Assembly: GCA_964372145.1 (NCBI GenBank)
Contig: CAYJPM010000013.1
Coordinates: forward strand, 1-22,069
From: CAKOSP01 sp964372145
Lineage (GTDB): Bacteria > Bacillota_I > Bacilli_A > RF39 > UBA660
Length of the DNA: 22,069 nt
Reading direction: 5' to 3'
Shown: one piece after another, positions 21,314 to 22,069 of the stretch
How the letters are laid out: every line of letters begins with the position of its first letter
How positions within the stretch are numbered: position 1 is the first letter of the stretch
The notes under the pieces: model-generated
Database searches by the model: none
Seen by the model: the letters and a program-made list of their open reading frames with translations, nothing else
What the model was told of the DNA's origin: nothing
Made by a program: the position numbers and the translations under genes

Positions 21314-21748
21314 ATGATAGTAATAGCGACAAAAGATGAATTGTCTTTAGCAGAAAAATATAATAAAAATAATGAGGAAATAATTATAACAGGTGTAGGT
21401 GGATTAAATGTTATTTCTAAACTTAAAGATATAGATAAATCCACTGAAATATTAAATATAGGATATGTTGGTAGTAATAATATAAATAAAGGTGAAGTGG
21501 TAACTATTAAGGAAACTTATTTATATCACCCTAATGTTGAGTATGATGAACCTAAATATAAGTTAAAAGATGGAGAATATACTTGTTTAACTTCAAATGA
21601 TTTTGTACTTGATACTGATATATCAGAACCTGTTGTATTTGATATGGAACTTGCTTATATATTAGCTTTAGGTTTTGAAAATGTTAAAAGTATAAAGGTG
21701 GTAAGTGACAATTTATCATATGAAGAATATGAAAATTCAATTATATAA
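21314..21748 (+). CDS. Short MTA/SAH-nucleosidase-like (PNP/UDP phosphorylase fold) protein, probably reduced
   Basis: A 144-residue protein that resembles a shrunken 5'-methylthioadenosine/S-adenosylhomocysteine nucleosidase. Recognisable pieces are IIITGVGGLNVISKL (the G-G-x-N loop after the first strands), ILNIGYVGSNNINKGEVVTI (corresponding to GxAGGL...GDVV), TSNDFV (corresponding to the G-D-x-F block), VFDMELAYILALGF (corresponding to DMEGAA, with the substrate-binding Met-Glu) and VVSDN (the catalytic-Asp SDN). Full enzymes have about 230 residues, so loops and helices are missing. Whether it still cleaves a nucleoside is doubtful. RBS GAAAGGA precedes ATG 21314. The gene may be co-transcribed with tag, 25 bases downstream. 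Confidence 0.72.
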   Translation: MIVIATKDELSLAEKYNKNNEEIIITGVGGLNVISKLKDIDKSTEILNIGYVGSNNINKGEVVTIKETYLYHPNVEYDEPKYKLKDGEYTCLTSNDFVLDTDISEPVVFDMELAYILALGFENVKSIKVVSDNLSYEEYENSII

Positions 21749-21773
21749 TTAGTTGAAGGGAGTAAAAAATTAA

Positions 21774-22069
21774 ATGAAATCAAATAATGAGAAAACACGT
21801 TGTCATTGGTGCTCAACTCAAAATGAAAAATATATAAAATATCACGATGAAGAGTGGGGTAATTTCAAAGTAGATGATCATCATTTATTTGAAATGTTAA
21901 TACTTGAATCTTTTCATGCTGGTTTATCTTGGGAATGTGTTTTAAATAAAAGAGAATATTTTAGAGATGCATATGATAATTTTGATCTTGACAAAGTAAT
22001 AAAATATGATGAAACAAAACAAGAAGAATTAAGAAATAATGTCAATATTATAAGAAACAAATTAAAAAT
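21774..22069 (+). CDS. tag: DNA-3-methyladenine glycosylase I (3' end missing)
   Basis: Base-excision repair enzyme that removes 3-methyladenine from DNA. About 98 residues are visible before the window ends (family about 185-190). The N-terminus has TRCHWC, then YIKYHDEEWG (family Y..YHD.EWG) and LFEMLILESFHAGLSWECVLNKREYFR, the helix-hairpin part carrying the conserved Glu and Trp (family LFE.L.LE.QAGLSW..IL.KRE.FR). The Gln of QAGLSW is His here. The Zn-ligand Cys near the N-terminus is present. ATG 21774 follows GAAGGGAG (21755-21762). Confidence 0.94.
   Translation, partial: MKSNNEKTRCHWCSTQNEKYIKYHDEEWGNFKVDDHHLFEMLILESFHAGLSWECVLNKREYFRDAYDNFDLDKVIKYDETKQEELRNNVNIIRNKLK

Noticed and set aside
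1..22069. Mycoplasma genetic code (TGA = Trp) or AGG reassignment
   Set aside because: Conserved genes are intact without in-frame TGA and use TGG for Trp. The few AGG codons seen (for example in PolC KLRDLG and in the pilin AKRTAF) sit at positions where a basic residue fits.
1..22069. CRISPR arrays, insertion sequences, prophage genes, tRNA or rRNA genes
   Set aside because: No regular direct repeats with spacers, no transposase or integrase motifs, no flanking inverted repeats or target duplications, and no cloverleaf with TTCGA/CCA features were found on either strand.

Overview
The window is strongly A+T-rich (roughly three-quarters A+T by eye) and every supported gene is on the + strand. 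Gram-positive PolC, a T-box upstream of ileS, SigA-like promoters (TTGACA/TATAAT, often with an extended TGn), strong Shine-Dalgarno sites and no outer-membrane genes point to a low-GC Bacillota, probably one of the uncultured gut Bacilli close to the Mycoplasmatota. That placement is an inference. TGA is not read as Trp: long conserved genes run intact without in-frame TGA and use TGG for Trp. All 19 visible stop codons are TAA (16) or TAG (3).

Layout. (1) 1-4118: polC, cut by the left edge. (2) 4184-7191: a two-gene surface operon, a very long pilin-like protein followed by a membrane-anchored protein with cohesin-like and cadherin-like domains. (3) 7195-10549: perfect-consensus promoter, Ile T-box leader, and a type-2 ileS with a swapped GXHH signature. 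(4) 10610-12754: HD-domain protein, membrane SH3 protein and a divergent sigma-70-family factor. (5) 12803-15701: priA, possibly leaderless, then an exported protein of unknown function. (6) 15792-17612: tight operon of a YgjP-like metallopeptidase, a SpoU/TrmH methyltransferase and rimM. (7) 17686-18747: trmD and a small unknown gene. (8) 18794-20205: a short membrane protein with one InlB B-repeat, then a structured noncoding RNA of about 475-505 nt from a perfect promoter, followed by a multi-span membrane protein recognised as OapA. The pair is called OLE RNA plus OapA. (9) 20324-21183: rplS, with a candidate autoregulatory leader, and lepB. (10) 21314-22069: a short MTA/SAH-nucleosidase-like protein and the start of tag (3-methyladenine DNA glycosylase I).

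The main point of interest is the OLE/OapA unit. It sits between trmD and rplS-lepB, genes that are usually close neighbours in Firmicutes, and not in the isoprenoid/sporulation neighbourhood described for OLE in Bacillus and Clostridium. Its ends are supported by a long-range closing helix (19137-19147 with 19602-19611) and by a hairpin just before oapA. A second recurring theme is compact punctuation: at three or more gene boundaries the 3' arm of one gene's terminator also supplies the -35 box of the next promoter, with the U-tract serving as spacer.
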